Assembly: GCA_018239675.1 (NCBI GenBank)
Contig: JAFEGX010000126.1
Location: 1 to 64,000 of the forward strand
Source: Verrucomicrobiota bacterium
Lineage (GTDB): Bacteria > Verrucomicrobiota > Verrucomicrobiia > Opitutales > Opitutaceae
Direction of reading: 5' to 3'
Length of the DNA: 64,000 bases
Positions 17,729 to 25,948 of this stretch are shown one piece after another. Under the pieces are notes generated by a model that was not told where the DNA came from, ran no database searches, and saw only the letters and a list, made by a program, of their open reading frames with translations. The position numbers were made by a program, and so were the translations under genes. Numbering within the stretch: the stretch's first letter is position 1; each line of letters opens with the position of its first letter.

Positions 17729-18465
17729 AACCGTCGAAGCTGCGGGCCCGCTGGTGGCGCGAGCAATACGAGCCGACCTGGCTCGGGCTGCTGATCAATC
17801 CATTCTATTTTGCCCGCCGCGGATTGCGTCGCGAGCTCGGCCCGCTGCTCGCGCCGCTGACTGGTGACGTGCTGGATGTGGGATGCGGGTGCCAGCCCTA
17901 CCGGGCGCTCATGCCGGCGGCGCGGTACCGGGGGCTCGACGTCGACAATCCGTTCACGCGGGCGGTGGGAGTCGCCGACCTGTTCTACGACGGCACGACG
18001 TTCCCGGTGCCGGCCGCGAGCTGCGATGGGATCCTGTGCTCGCAGGTGCTCGAGCATGTGTTCACGCCCGAGGCGTTCCTGCAGGAGATTCACCGGGTGC
18101 TGCGACCGGGCGGATGCCTGGTGCTGACGGTGCCGCTGGCGTGGGACGAGCACGAGCAGCCGCACGACTTCGCCCGCTACACTTCATTCGGCCTGCGCGC
18201 GCTGCTGGAGCGGAACGGCTTCGAAGTCACGGTGCAGCACAAGAGCGTGGCTGGCCCGCTGGCCGTGGTCCAGCTGGCGTCCGGCTGCCTCTACAAGCTC
18301 GTGGTGACGCGCAGCAAATGGTGCAACCTCGTCACGCAGGTCGCACTCATCGCGCCAGTGAACCTGCTCGGCGGGTTCGTGGCGCTGCTGCTGCCGCGCC
18401 AGGGTGATTTCTACCTCGACAACGTGGTGCTTGCCAGAAAGCGCGCCGAGAGACCGCCATCATGA
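17725..18465 (+). CDS. class I SAM-dependent methyltransferase (Methyltransf_11)
   Basis: A 246-residue protein. VLDVGCGCQPYRALMP is motif I, YRGLDVDNPF carries the ribose-binding acid, SCDGILCSQVLEHVFTPEAFLQEIHRVLRPGG is the classic motif II/III stretch, and LVLTVPLAWDEHEQPHDF follows. The C-terminal third has two hydrophobic segments, which suggests membrane attachment near lipid-linked glycans. ATG 17725 overlaps the previous stop. The substrate is unknown. Confidence 0.8.
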   Translation: MKPSKLRARWWREQYEPTWLGLLINPFYFARRGLRRELGPLLAPLTGDVLDVGCGCQPYRALMPAARYRGLDVDNPFTRAVGVADLFYDGTTFPVPAASCDGILCSQVLEHVFTPEAFLQEIHRVLRPGGCLVLTVPLAWDEHEQPHDFARYTSFGLRALLERNGFEVTVQHKSVAGPLAVVQLASGCLYKLVVTRSKWCNLVTQVALIAPVNLLGGFVALLLPRQGDFYLDNVVLARKRAERPPS

Positions 18466-18550
18466 GGACCCTGCTCCGCACTCGGACCGGGCTGGGCCGG
18501 CCATCCCGCCCAGCCGTGAGGTGGGGCGGCCGACCGGTGTAGGTCCAGCC

Positions 18551-19576
18551 ATGAATCATTACTGCACTTACTTCGACCGCGGCTACCTGGCCCAGGGCCT
18601 GGCGATGTGGGGCTCGCTTGTCCGGCACGATCCGGCGGCGGTCCTGTGGGTGCTCGCACTCGACGGCGAGACGGCCGCCGTGCTGCGCGCGCAGCCGGAG
18701 ACCGGGTTGCGGGTGCTTGAGCTGGCGGAATTGGTGGCGGTCGACCCGGACTTGGCGGCCGTGCAGGCGGTGCGACCGCGCTCGGAGTTCATCTTTACGC
18801 TTACGCCCTGCCTGGTCCGGCACCTGCTCCGTACCCATCCGGCAATGGGGTCGCTTGCGTACGTTGACGCCGACCTGTTCTTTTTCTCCGACCCGGCGCC
18901 GTGCTGGCGGGCGCTCGCCGCGGGCTCCGTGCTCGTGGTGGCGCACCGCTATCCGCCGTGGCACGATGACGGGGAAAAGTACGGCCACTACAACGTGGGC
19001 CTGCTGATCTTCCGCGACGACGAGAACGGCCGGGCGTGCGTCGAGTGGTGGCGGTCACGCTGCCTGGAGTCGTGCGCGCTGTCCGGCGACGGCACGCACT
19101 ACGGCGACCAGAAATATCTCGATGAGTGGCCGCGGCGGTTTGCGGGGGTGGTGGAGTGCCGCCATCCAGGGGTGAATGTGGCGCCCTGGAACTGGGCGCG
19201 GCACCATTTTTCCCTGCTTCCGGACGGCGGGGTGCGGGTGGACGGCGAGCCGCTCGTTGTCTTTCACTTCGCGCAATTTCGCCGGGTGCGCGGCCAATGG
19301 TATGATTCGGGTCAGCTGGAGTACGGCATCATGCCGCTCCGCCTGCGGTCGCGAATCTACGGGGCGTATGCCGCGGCGTTGCCGGCGGCGTTCCCGCTGC
19401 CCGCGCGCGGCTGGCGGGCGGCGCTGGGCGCCTGGCACCTGGCCGCGCTGCGCCTGGCCTGGGGACAATTCTGGTGGCGGTGTGGACCGTGGTGGCTGGC
19501 CGGGCGGTGCGGTCTTGGACAGTTTTCCGGCCGGGCGATGGCGATCTACCGGCGCTTCCAGCGCGGTCGTCCATGA
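18551..19576 (+). CDS. nucleotide-diphospho-sugar transferase-like protein (GT8-like)
   Basis: A 341-residue protein beginning NHYCTYFDRGYLAQGLAMW. YVDADLFFFSDP (DAD at residues 106-108) is a metal and nucleotide-sugar binding site as in GT8-like and nucleotid_trans families. GHYNVGLLIFR and GDQKYLDEWP match the N.G...F and DQ.YLD patterns of these enzymes. The C-terminus is rich in Trp and Arg and may be membrane-proximal. The frame is open upstream, but ATG 18551 is where family-like sequence starts. Its stop overlaps the next start (ATGA). Confidence 0.75.
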   Translation: MNHYCTYFDRGYLAQGLAMWGSLVRHDPAAVLWVLALDGETAAVLRAQPETGLRVLELAELVAVDPDLAAVQAVRPRSEFIFTLTPCLVRHLLRTHPAMGSLAYVDADLFFFSDPAPCWRALAAGSVLVVAHRYPPWHDDGEKYGHYNVGLLIFRDDENGRACVEWWRSRCLESCALSGDGTHYGDQKYLDEWPRRFAGVVECRHPGVNVAPWNWARHHFSLLPDGGVRVDGEPLVVFHFAQFRRVRGQWYDSGQLEYGIMPLRLRSRIYGAYAAALPAAFPLPARGWRAALGAWHLAALRLAWGQFWWRCGPWWLAGRCGLGQFSGRAMAIYRRFQRGRP

Positions 19577-20382
19577 AAATCCTGGTTGTCACTCCCACGC
19601 TGGGCGAGTCGCCCTGGCTCGGCGAGACCGTGGCCAGCGTGGCGGCGTTGCCGTGCGCGTGCGCGCACGTGCTGGTGGTGCCCGGTCCGGCGGTGCCGGC
19701 CGTCGCCGCCAAGTTTCCGGGAACGACGGTGGTAGCCGAGCCCGGGGAAGGGCGGGGGATGTATGCGGCCATCAATGCCGGACTGGCCGCGGTGGCGGAT
19801 TGGGAGGCCTTCACGTATATCAACGACGACGACCGGCTGCTGCCACGATTCGCGCGGGCCGCGGACGTGCTCGCCCGCGCCGGCCGCAAGCCACAGCTGG
19901 CCTATGGATCGGTGCGGCTGATCGATGCCCGTGGTCGGCGCCTGGGGACCATCCCGACCTCGCCGGATCCGACCCTGAACCGGGCGCTCTATGCCGAGCG
20001 GCTCGAACCCGTGTACCAGCATGGCACCCTGGTCAACCGCGCGGCCCTGGCACTCCTGGGCGGATTCGACGAATCGTTCCGGTACTGTGGCGATTCCGAG
20101 TTCCTCGCGCGCGCCTGCGTGTCCGGAATCACCTTTCTGCGGATAAGGGGTGGTCCGGTGGCCGCGTTTCGTCTCCGGTCGGGCCAGCTGACGAAGAACC
20201 GCGCCGCCATGGTCGCCGAGCGGGCGCAGGTGGACGAGAAGTTGGGATTGCTCGCCGGCCAGTCGGCATTCCGCCGGCGGTGGGCCCGGCTCAGGTTTCG
20301 GATCGCGAACTTGCCGGCGTACGTGGAGCGGGTGGTCCGATTTGGGCCGGTGTCATTCGATGCGCTGCTGACTCAGTCGTAG
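19573..20382 (+). CDS. GT2 family glycosyltransferase
   Basis: A 269-residue protein. ILVVTPTLGESPWLGETVASV is the GT-A start, GRGMYAAINAGLAA is the conserved G.Y.A.N.G element, YINDDDRLLP supplies the DDD metal site, and GGFDESFRYCGDSEFLARA is the acceptor-side motif. The layout matches short inverting GT2 enzymes of polysaccharide loci. It is coupled to the upstream GT8-like gene by ATGA. The stop overlaps the convergent FkbM gene by 10 bases. Donor and acceptor are not predictable. Confidence 0.8.
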   Translation: MKILVVTPTLGESPWLGETVASVAALPCACAHVLVVPGPAVPAVAAKFPGTTVVAEPGEGRGMYAAINAGLAAVADWEAFTYINDDDRLLPRFARAADVLARAGRKPQLAYGSVRLIDARGRRLGTIPTSPDPTLNRALYAERLEPVYQHGTLVNRAALALLGGFDESFRYCGDSEFLARACVSGITFLRIRGGPVAAFRLRSGQLTKNRAAMVAERAQVDEKLGLLAGQSAFRRRWARLRFRIANLPAYVERVVRFGPVSFDALLTQS

Positions 20383-21107
20383 CTTTGGCGCGAAAACAGC
20401 GGGCTGCTGGCGGGCACGAAGGCGAGATCCATCTGCCAGAGCACGCCGTCGCCCGGGCGGCGCAAGGGGTCGGCCAGGTCGCAACAGCGGAACCCGCGGG
20501 CCTCCAGCCAGGCGCACAGCTCATGGAACCGCACGCTGCCAGGGATGAGGGTGAAGTTGTAGGCTTCGATCACCAGCAGATTGGCCTGGGTCAGCGTGCG
20601 GGCGGCGCCCTCCAGCACCTGCAGTTCATAGCCGTGGGTGTCGAGTTTCAGCGCATACGGCCCGGGCAGCCCGCGCTCGGCGACGGCGCGGTCGATGGTT
20701 TCAACTTTCACGGAGCGGGTGGCGGCCGTGCCGGCCCCGGCCACCCCGCTGCCGTCGAGATCAGCCGCGATGACAAACTCCACGGCGCCCGGCTCGGCGC
20801 CGGCGGCGGCGGCCACGTGGTCGAATCCGTGGCTGGCCCGCAGGCGCTCGAGGGCCGCGATCCTCTCCTCCAGGGGCTCGAATAGCAGAAACTTCGCCGC
20901 GGGAAAATGCCGGTGGGCCCGCCGCGCCCAGGAGCCATCCGAGGCCCCGACGTCGATCCACGTGCGTGGAGAGACACCGCGTGCGGCGGCGCGCGCGAGC
21001 ATTCCGTCCATGTCAAAGACCCGATCCGGCCGTGACAGGTGGGCGCCGAGCGGGTGCAGGAGCCGGTTGATCGTGTGGCGGGCGCGCGCCAGAAGGGAGT
21101 CAGCCAT
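20373..21107 (-). CDS. FkbM family methyltransferase
   Basis: A 244-residue protein. WIDVGASDGSWARRA is motif I, KFLLFEPLEERIAAL has the conserved FEP, SVKVETIDRAV and YALKLDTHGYELQVLEGA is the FkbM hallmark (K.D..G.E..VL.GA), and VIEAYNF follows. FkbM enzymes O-methylate sugars and other natural products. It starts inside the last codons of the upstream GT2 gene (8-base overlap), so the pair forms a minus-strand operon. Confidence 0.85.
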   Translation of the reverse strand: MADSLLARARHTINRLLHPLGAHLSRPDRVFDMDGMLARAAARGVSPRTWIDVGASDGSWARRAHRHFPAAKFLLFEPLEERIAALERLRASHGFDHVAAAAGAEPGAVEFVIAADLDGSGVAGAGTAATRSVKVETIDRAVAERGLPGPYALKLDTHGYELQVLEGAARTLTQANLLVIEAYNFTLIPGSVRFHELCAWLEARGFRCCDLADPLRRPGDGVLWQMDLAFVPASSPLFSRQSYD

Positions 21108-21870
21108 GACGGGGGGAGACGCTCACGATTAGTTTCTTGCGGACAAAGCGCACCACGGAAATTGCATCCCAGAGCCAGCATTGGTGGGCGGGATAGTGGC
21201 GGTGGCGCACGCGAATTTCCTCGCGGTAGCCACGCCAGTTGCCGCGGTCACTCAAGCCGCCCGTCCCGCAGCGGCAGACGCGCAGTGACGATGCCTTGAA
21301 GTGCACGTGGTTCTTCCACAGCCGGAGGTTGAAATCGTAGTCGGCCATCACGCGCAGCGATGAGTCGAAAGGACCGTGCTCCGCGAAAAGGCTCCGACGA
21401 TAGAAGGCCCCTTGGTGATGCACGAAGTTCCGCGCCCGGGGGTGGGGCGAGGCGGCAAGGCGGTAGACCCGTCCGTCCGCGTAGGCCACCTCACCGGCCA
21501 CGACCCCGCCACTGGTGTGCCGCAACTGGACGCAGGCCTCGGCCAGTGTGATGTCGGAGTCGAGCTCGTCGTCGGCGCCCAGGAACAGCACCCACTCGCC
21601 GCAGGCGGCGGCGAGGCCCTTGTTCATCGCGTCGTACACGCCGTCGTCGGGCGCGCTGATCAGGACCTGGATCCGGTCGCGCTGCCGCTCGAGCCACTCC
21701 GCCGTGCCGTCCGTCGAGGCGCCGTCGACCACCACGAGCTCGGGCGCGAGGTCGCGCTGGGCCCACACGCTCTCCAGGGCATTTGCCAGCCGCGGGCCGG
21801 GGTTCCGGCAGGCCACGATGACGCTGAGGGGCGGCGGCGAAACGGGAGGCATTGCGTTCGCCGGGAGCAT
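21100..21870 (-). CDS. GT2 family glycosyltransferase
   Basis: About 256 residues. SVIVACRNPG, ALESVWAQ, VVVDGASTDGTAEWL and ISAPDDGVYDAMNKGLAAA are typical of the WcaA/WbbL-like GT2 subgroup, with LGADDEL as the metal site. MADYDFNLRLW is the conserved acceptor motif. Two ATG starts are possible: 21870, which has GGGA about 9 bases before it, and 21852. It is divergent from the GT2 gene at 21887 with almost no spacer, so the two promoters must overlap the coding regions. Confidence 0.8.
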   Translation of the reverse strand: MLPANAMPPVSPPPLSVIVACRNPGPRLANALESVWAQRDLAPELVVVDGASTDGTAEWLERQRDRIQVLISAPDDGVYDAMNKGLAAACGEWVLFLGADDELDSDITLAEACVQLRHTSGGVVAGEVAYADGRVYRLAASPHPRARNFVHHQGAFYRRSLFAEHGPFDSSLRVMADYDFNLRLWKNHVHFKASSLRVCRCGTGGLSDRGNWRGYREEIRVRHRHYPAHQCWLWDAISVVRFVRKKLIVSVSPRHG

Positions 21871-21886
21871 CACACAGCGTCCCGGC

Positions 21887-22798
21887 GTGTCCACGCCGAA
21901 CGCGCCGCTGCTCTCCATCGTGATCGTGGCCTACCGGTCGCAGGCGGAAATCGCGGGCTGTCTTGGCTCCCTGCCGCGCACGCTGTTGGGCCGCGCCGTC
22001 GAAGTGATCGTGGTGGACAACTCTCCCGGCGATGGCACGGGCGAAGTGGTGCGCACGCAATTTTCCTGGGTCTCGTATGTCGCGCCCGGCGAGAATCTCG
22101 GGTTCGGCCGCGCCAACAATCTGGGCTACGCCCGGACGCAGGGCGACTGCGTGCTGTTTCTCAATCCCGACACGATCTGCAATGAGGCCGCGCTGCTGCG
22201 GTGCCTGACGCGGCTGCAGACGGAGGCCGGCATCGGGCTGATCACCCCTCGCCTCGAGCTGGCGGACGGCAGCATGGACCTCGCCTGCCGGCGCGGGATT
22301 CCGACGTTGTGGGACGGATTCTGCCGCGCCAGCGGGCTAGCCGCGCTGTTTCCCCGGGTGGGCTGGTTCGCCGGTTACAACCTCACTCACCTCCCGGTCG
22401 ACGGGACCTACGAGGTCGGCGCCATCAACGGCGCGTTCCTGCTCGCGCCGCGACCGGTCCTGGCGGCAGTGGCGCCGGACGGGCGCGTGTTTGACGAGCG
22501 GTTTTTCATGTACGGTGACGACCTTGACCTCTGCATTCGCGTGGCGCGCGCCGGCAGGAAGATCATCTATGACGGCTCGGTGCGGATCACGCACCTCAAG
22601 GGCCTGAGCGTCGCGAAGGAATACGAGGCGATGTCGCGGGCGATCTTCGACGCGAACCGCGAGGTTTACCTGAAGCACTTCAACCCGCGGGGCTCGGCGT
22701 GGGTGCGCTGGAAATACACCGCGGCCTTCGGGGCGTGGAAAACGGTGGCCCGGTGGCGGGCCGCGTGGCGGGGCCGGAGCCAGGTGCGGCCGCCATGA
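21887..22798 (+). CDS. GT2 family glycosyltransferase, rhamnosyltransferase-like
   Basis: A 303-residue protein with GTG start. LSIVIVAYRS, VIVVDNSPGDGT, NLGFGRANNLG and LFLNPDT are the hallmarks of the WbbL/rhamnosyltransferase group; NPD is the metal site. EVGAINGAFLLAPR and FFMYGDDLDLCIR (the ED-like catalytic motif) are in the expected order. It would add one sugar to a lipid-linked chain in the cytoplasm. The stop overlaps the next ATG. Confidence 0.8.
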   Translation: MSTPNAPLLSIVIVAYRSQAEIAGCLGSLPRTLLGRAVEVIVVDNSPGDGTGEVVRTQFSWVSYVAPGENLGFGRANNLGYARTQGDCVLFLNPDTICNEAALLRCLTRLQTEAGIGLITPRLELADGSMDLACRRGIPTLWDGFCRASGLAALFPRVGWFAGYNLTHLPVDGTYEVGAINGAFLLAPRPVLAAVAPDGRVFDERFFMYGDDLDLCIRVARAGRKIIYDGSVRITHLKGLSVAKEYEAMSRAIFDANREVYLKHFNPRGSAWVRWKYTAAFGAWKTVARWRAAWRGRSQVRPP

Positions 22799-24177
22799 GC
22801 CGGATTTCCCGCTGGCCGGTCGTCGTGGTGTTTCTCGTGGTGCTGGCGGTGCAGCTCGCGCTCGTCGGTGGCGCCGGGACCGACATTCCGTACCAGGACC
22901 AGTGGGATGCCGAGGGCCGCGGGCTGTATCCGGCCTGGCTCCGCGGCACCTGGCACGTCGCCGACCTCGTCGCCCCGTACAATGAGCACCGGATCGCCTG
23001 GACCCGGGCGCTCGACCTTGTGCTGTTTGCCGCGAATGGCGCATGGGATCCGCTGGTGGAGCTGACCGCCAACGCCGTCGTGCGGGCGCTGGCCGCGGCC
23101 GGACTGTTGGCTGCGCTGCTGCGGTGGACGAATGAACGGGCGCGATGGGCACTGGCGGCGGGAGTCACTGTCGCCTTCCTGCCGCATCTCGCCTGGCAGA
23201 ATGCGCTTTGGGGCTTCCAGTCCCACGTCTACTTCGCGCTCCTCTTCGGCATCGCGGCCCTCGCGTGGCTGGCCGACGAGCATCCTTCAGCCGCAAGGCT
23301 GGCCGGCGGCATCATTGCCGGCGTGGCGGCGCAGCTGGCGATGGGCGCCGGCCTCCTGGTGCCGGTGGCGCTGGCGGGACTTCTCGTTCTGCGCGGACTC
23401 GAACGGCGACGTTTGGGCGCGGTCCGCGGCCGGGAACTCGCGGCGGCGGCAATCTTGCTCGGATGCGCCGGGCTGCTGCGTCACGTTAGCCCGGCCCACG
23501 CGGCGCTGCGGCCCAGCGGCTTGGCCGAGGCGTTCAAGGCGTTCGCGCAGGCGGTGGCCTGGCCGCATGTCTGGACGCCGGTGGCTGCGCTGGGCATGAA
23601 CCTGCCGGTCCTGCTGGCGGTGGGCCTGCGGCTGGCGCGACGTCGCCCGGCGGCGCCGGGCGAGGATTTCGTGCTTCTCCTCTGGGGCTGGGCGGTGGCG
23701 CTGGCCGCCGCGATGGCATGGACGCGGGGTGGTGGCGGGGAATTTGACGGCGGAGTGCCGTCGCGGTATGCGGACTTCCTCGTGCTGCTGCCGATCGCGA
23801 ACGCCTGGTGCGCCGTGGCCCTCCTGCGCGAATGCGCCGCGCCGCGCCGCCGCGCCGGCCGGTTGCTGGTCGCCGCCTGGGCCGGGCTGCTGCTGTTCGG
23901 CTGGGTTGCGCTGTCCGGCGAGGTCATGCGCCGCCTGATCCTGCCGCGCTTGCGGGACCGCGATGCGCCGGTGCGGGTGATGGTGGAGTATCAGCGGACC
24001 CGCGATGACTCCCGGTGGGCCTGGCTCCCGCGCCTCTACGCGCCGCATCCCGACTCGCGGTCGGTGGCCGCCGTCCTCTCCGATCCGACCATGGCCGGTC
24101 ACCTGCCGCCGTCGCTGCAGCCCAATCAGCCGTCTGGGCCGCTTTCGCGCGCCGTGCGAATCCTGCTCCGCCGCTAG
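22795..24177 (+). CDS. polytopic membrane protein of the glycan cluster
   Basis: A 460-residue, very hydrophobic protein of about ten helices. The first outer loop has YQDQWDAEGRGLYPAWL and then APYNEHRIAWTRALDLVLF; the acidic D/E residues and NEHR motif are shared with putative GT-C proteins that carry N(E)HR before helix 2. No family is certain. It is coupled to the GT2 gene by ATGA and is the last plus-strand gene of the cluster. A polymerase (Wzy) or GT-C transferase role is possible. Confidence 0.55.
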   Translation: MSRISRWPVVVVFLVVLAVQLALVGGAGTDIPYQDQWDAEGRGLYPAWLRGTWHVADLVAPYNEHRIAWTRALDLVLFAANGAWDPLVELTANAVVRALAAAGLLAALLRWTNERARWALAAGVTVAFLPHLAWQNALWGFQSHVYFALLFGIAALAWLADEHPSAARLAGGIIAGVAAQLAMGAGLLVPVALAGLLVLRGLERRRLGAVRGRELAAAAILLGCAGLLRHVSPAHAALRPSGLAEAFKAFAQAVAWPHVWTPVAALGMNLPVLLAVGLRLARRRPAAPGEDFVLLLWGWAVALAAAMAWTRGGGGEFDGGVPSRYADFLVLLPIANAWCAVALLRECAAPRRRAGRLLVAAWAGLLLFGWVALSGEVMRRLILPRLRDRDAPVRVMVEYQRTRDDSRWAWLPRLYAPHPDSRSVAAVLSDPTMAGHLPPSLQPNQPSGPLSRAVRILLRR

Positions 24178-24493
24178 CCGATGCTCGCGTCCGCGGACGG
24201 GTGAGTGCTCCGCCCGGTTAGCGTGACGTGACCTGATCAACCGCGCTGTCGCCGTCATGTCTGAATGCGGACGGATCGTGCGGAACCCCCTCCTGTCATG
24301 GCCGCGGAGTATCCAGGCGAGGACGGATTCCACGTCCGGAAAAGGGAATTTCGCCCGCCGTCGTGTCACTGATTGAGTGACACGACGGCAGCCATTGCGC
24401 CCTGGGGCGAAGGCGTTCAAGAGTTGCTCAAAGGCCGCGCAAGAGGCGCATCAGAGCCGAGCAAGAGCTGCGCAAGGGACGAGGAAGAGGCGC
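24178..24493. other. intergenic region between convergent genes
   Basis: A 316-base gap between the 3' ends of the membrane protein and the glycosylphosphotransferase. It contains a strong hairpin (24357-24389) and then, at about 24415-24490, a low-complexity stretch with degenerate repeats of gcaagag and gcgc. No open frame with coding character was seen. Confidence 0.6.
24357..24389. terminator. 14-bp perfect hairpin, likely bidirectional terminator
   Basis: Arms 24357-24370 (gccgtcgtgtcact) and 24376-24389 are exact reverse complements around a 5-nt loop. It stands between two converging genes. There is no T-tract on the plus strand and only a weak T-containing run on the minus strand, so termination is inferred from position. 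Confidence 0.5.
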
Positions 24494-25936
24494 TCAATAG
24501 GCGCTCGGGTGGCGCCAGCGGACAAAGGTCAGCAGGATGATCTGGGCGTCGAGCCACAGGGACCAGTTCTCGATGTAGAAGATGTCGTGCTGCACCCGCA
24601 GCGTGAGGTCGCTGTCACCGCGCAGGCCGTTGACCTGGGCCCAGCCGGTGAGGCCAGGCTTCACCAGGTGGCGCGGCAGGTAGTGCGGGATCGTGCCGGC
24701 GAGCTGGTCGACGTGGTACGGGCGCTCGGGCCGGGGTCCGACCAGGCTCATGTCGCCGCGCAGGATGTTCCAGAACTGCGGCAGCTCGTCGAGGTTCCAA
24801 CGCCGCATGAACGCGCCGATGCGCAGCAGGCGCGGGTCGTCCCGGGCCGTGCTCTGCTGCGCCGCATCCGCCGCGTCGGCGTCCGGCGCCATGCTCCGGA
24901 GCTTCCACAGGGTGAACGGCCGGTGCCCGGCGCCGACGCGGGTCTGGCGGAACAGCACGGCGCCGCCGGGCGACTCGCGCTTGATGAGCGCGGCCAGGAC
25001 CAGCCCCACGGGAAGGCTGAGGACCAGGCCGACGACGGCGCCGCTGAGGTCGAGCACGCGCTTCAGGCCGCGGTTGAAGAGCCGGTTGATCGCGAGTTCC
25101 TCGACGCCGAGGACGGGCACGCGGCCGATGGTCTGGAGCCGGAGGCCGCTGAGGAAGATGTCGAAGGCGCCGGGCACGATCTTCCACTCGACGTAGGCCT
25201 GCTCGCAGGTCTCGACGATGCGCCGGATCTCCTCGCGGGGCAGGTCGAGGCGCGTGGCGATGAGGAGGTCGGGCGACTCGCGCGCGAGGATCGCGCCGAG
25301 CTCGCCGGCGGAGCCAAGCTCCGGCGGCCGGTCGGGCCGCGCCGCCGCAAAGGCGGACGTGTCGCCCCGCACGGTGACGACGCCGACCAGCACAAACGGG
25401 TGGGCCGGGTCGCGCGCGACCTCCTGGGCGAGCGCCCGGGCGTCGTCATTCCAGCCCAGCAGCACGGCGCGGCGGCGCAGCCGGCCCAGCAGCGCGCTGT
25501 GGGTCAGGACCGCGTAGGCCAGCTGGCGCCACGCCGCCAGAAGCACGATCACGCAGACAAACGCCTCGATGACGAAGAGGCGCGAGATCGGCGGGTCGAA
25601 CTTCAGCACAAGGGACACACCGAGGTAGGCCACGAGCCAGAAGGCGGCGCCCTTGAGGATGGCGTTGAGGCTGAGGTAGCGCCGCAGCAGCAGGCGGGAG
25701 TCGTAGAGCCCGAACTGCGCGAACGCGCCGACGAGCAGGGCCACGCCGACCAGCAGCAGCGGCAGGTAGCGGCGGAAGGTGGCGTCCGGCACGTCGATGC
25801 CCAGCCGCGCCAGCGGCGAGGCATAGCGCAGCCACCAGCCGAAGGCGAGGCCCGCGAACGTGAGGGCCGTGTCGCCCGCCAGCAGGACCAGGGGCACCAC
25901 CGTCTCGCGGAGGGAATGGGTCGAGGCGCGGGGCAT
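24494..25936 (-). CDS. polyprenyl glycosylphosphotransferase (WbaP/WcaJ-like initiating enzyme)
   Basis: A 480-residue protein. Four N-terminal helices (about 12-130) are followed by a cytoplasmic CoA-binding-like domain with LLGWNDDARALAQEV, then one helix (about 290-315) and the catalytic domain. That domain has KRESPGGAVLFRQTRVG, FTLWKLRSM, RRWNLDELPQFWNILRGDMS and VGPRPERP, and near the end PGLTGWAQVNGLRG. These are the complete PHPT motifs. The enzyme transfers a sugar-1-phosphate to undecaprenyl phosphate and so starts the repeat unit. It lies 12 bases downstream of the ligase-like gene in the same operon. Confidence 0.92.
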   Translation of the reverse strand: MPRASTHSLRETVVPLVLLAGDTALTFAGLAFGWWLRYASPLARLGIDVPDATFRRYLPLLLVGVALLVGAFAQFGLYDSRLLLRRYLSLNAILKGAAFWLVAYLGVSLVLKFDPPISRLFVIEAFVCVIVLLAAWRQLAYAVLTHSALLGRLRRRAVLLGWNDDARALAQEVARDPAHPFVLVGVVTVRGDTSAFAAARPDRPPELGSAGELGAILARESPDLLIATRLDLPREEIRRIVETCEQAYVEWKIVPGAFDIFLSGLRLQTIGRVPVLGVEELAINRLFNRGLKRVLDLSGAVVGLVLSLPVGLVLAALIKRESPGGAVLFRQTRVGAGHRPFTLWKLRSMAPDADAADAAQQSTARDDPRLLRIGAFMRRWNLDELPQFWNILRGDMSLVGPRPERPYHVDQLAGTIPHYLPRHLVKPGLTGWAQVNGLRGDSDLTLRVQHDIFYIENWSLWLDAQIILLTFVRWRHPSAY

Positions 25937-25948
25937 GGCGGGTCGGGC

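Noticed and set aside
24415-24490. Possible CRISPR or satellite array in the gcaagag-rich stretch
   Set aside because: Repeat units are 6-8 bases, degenerate and unevenly spaced; no cas gene is present.
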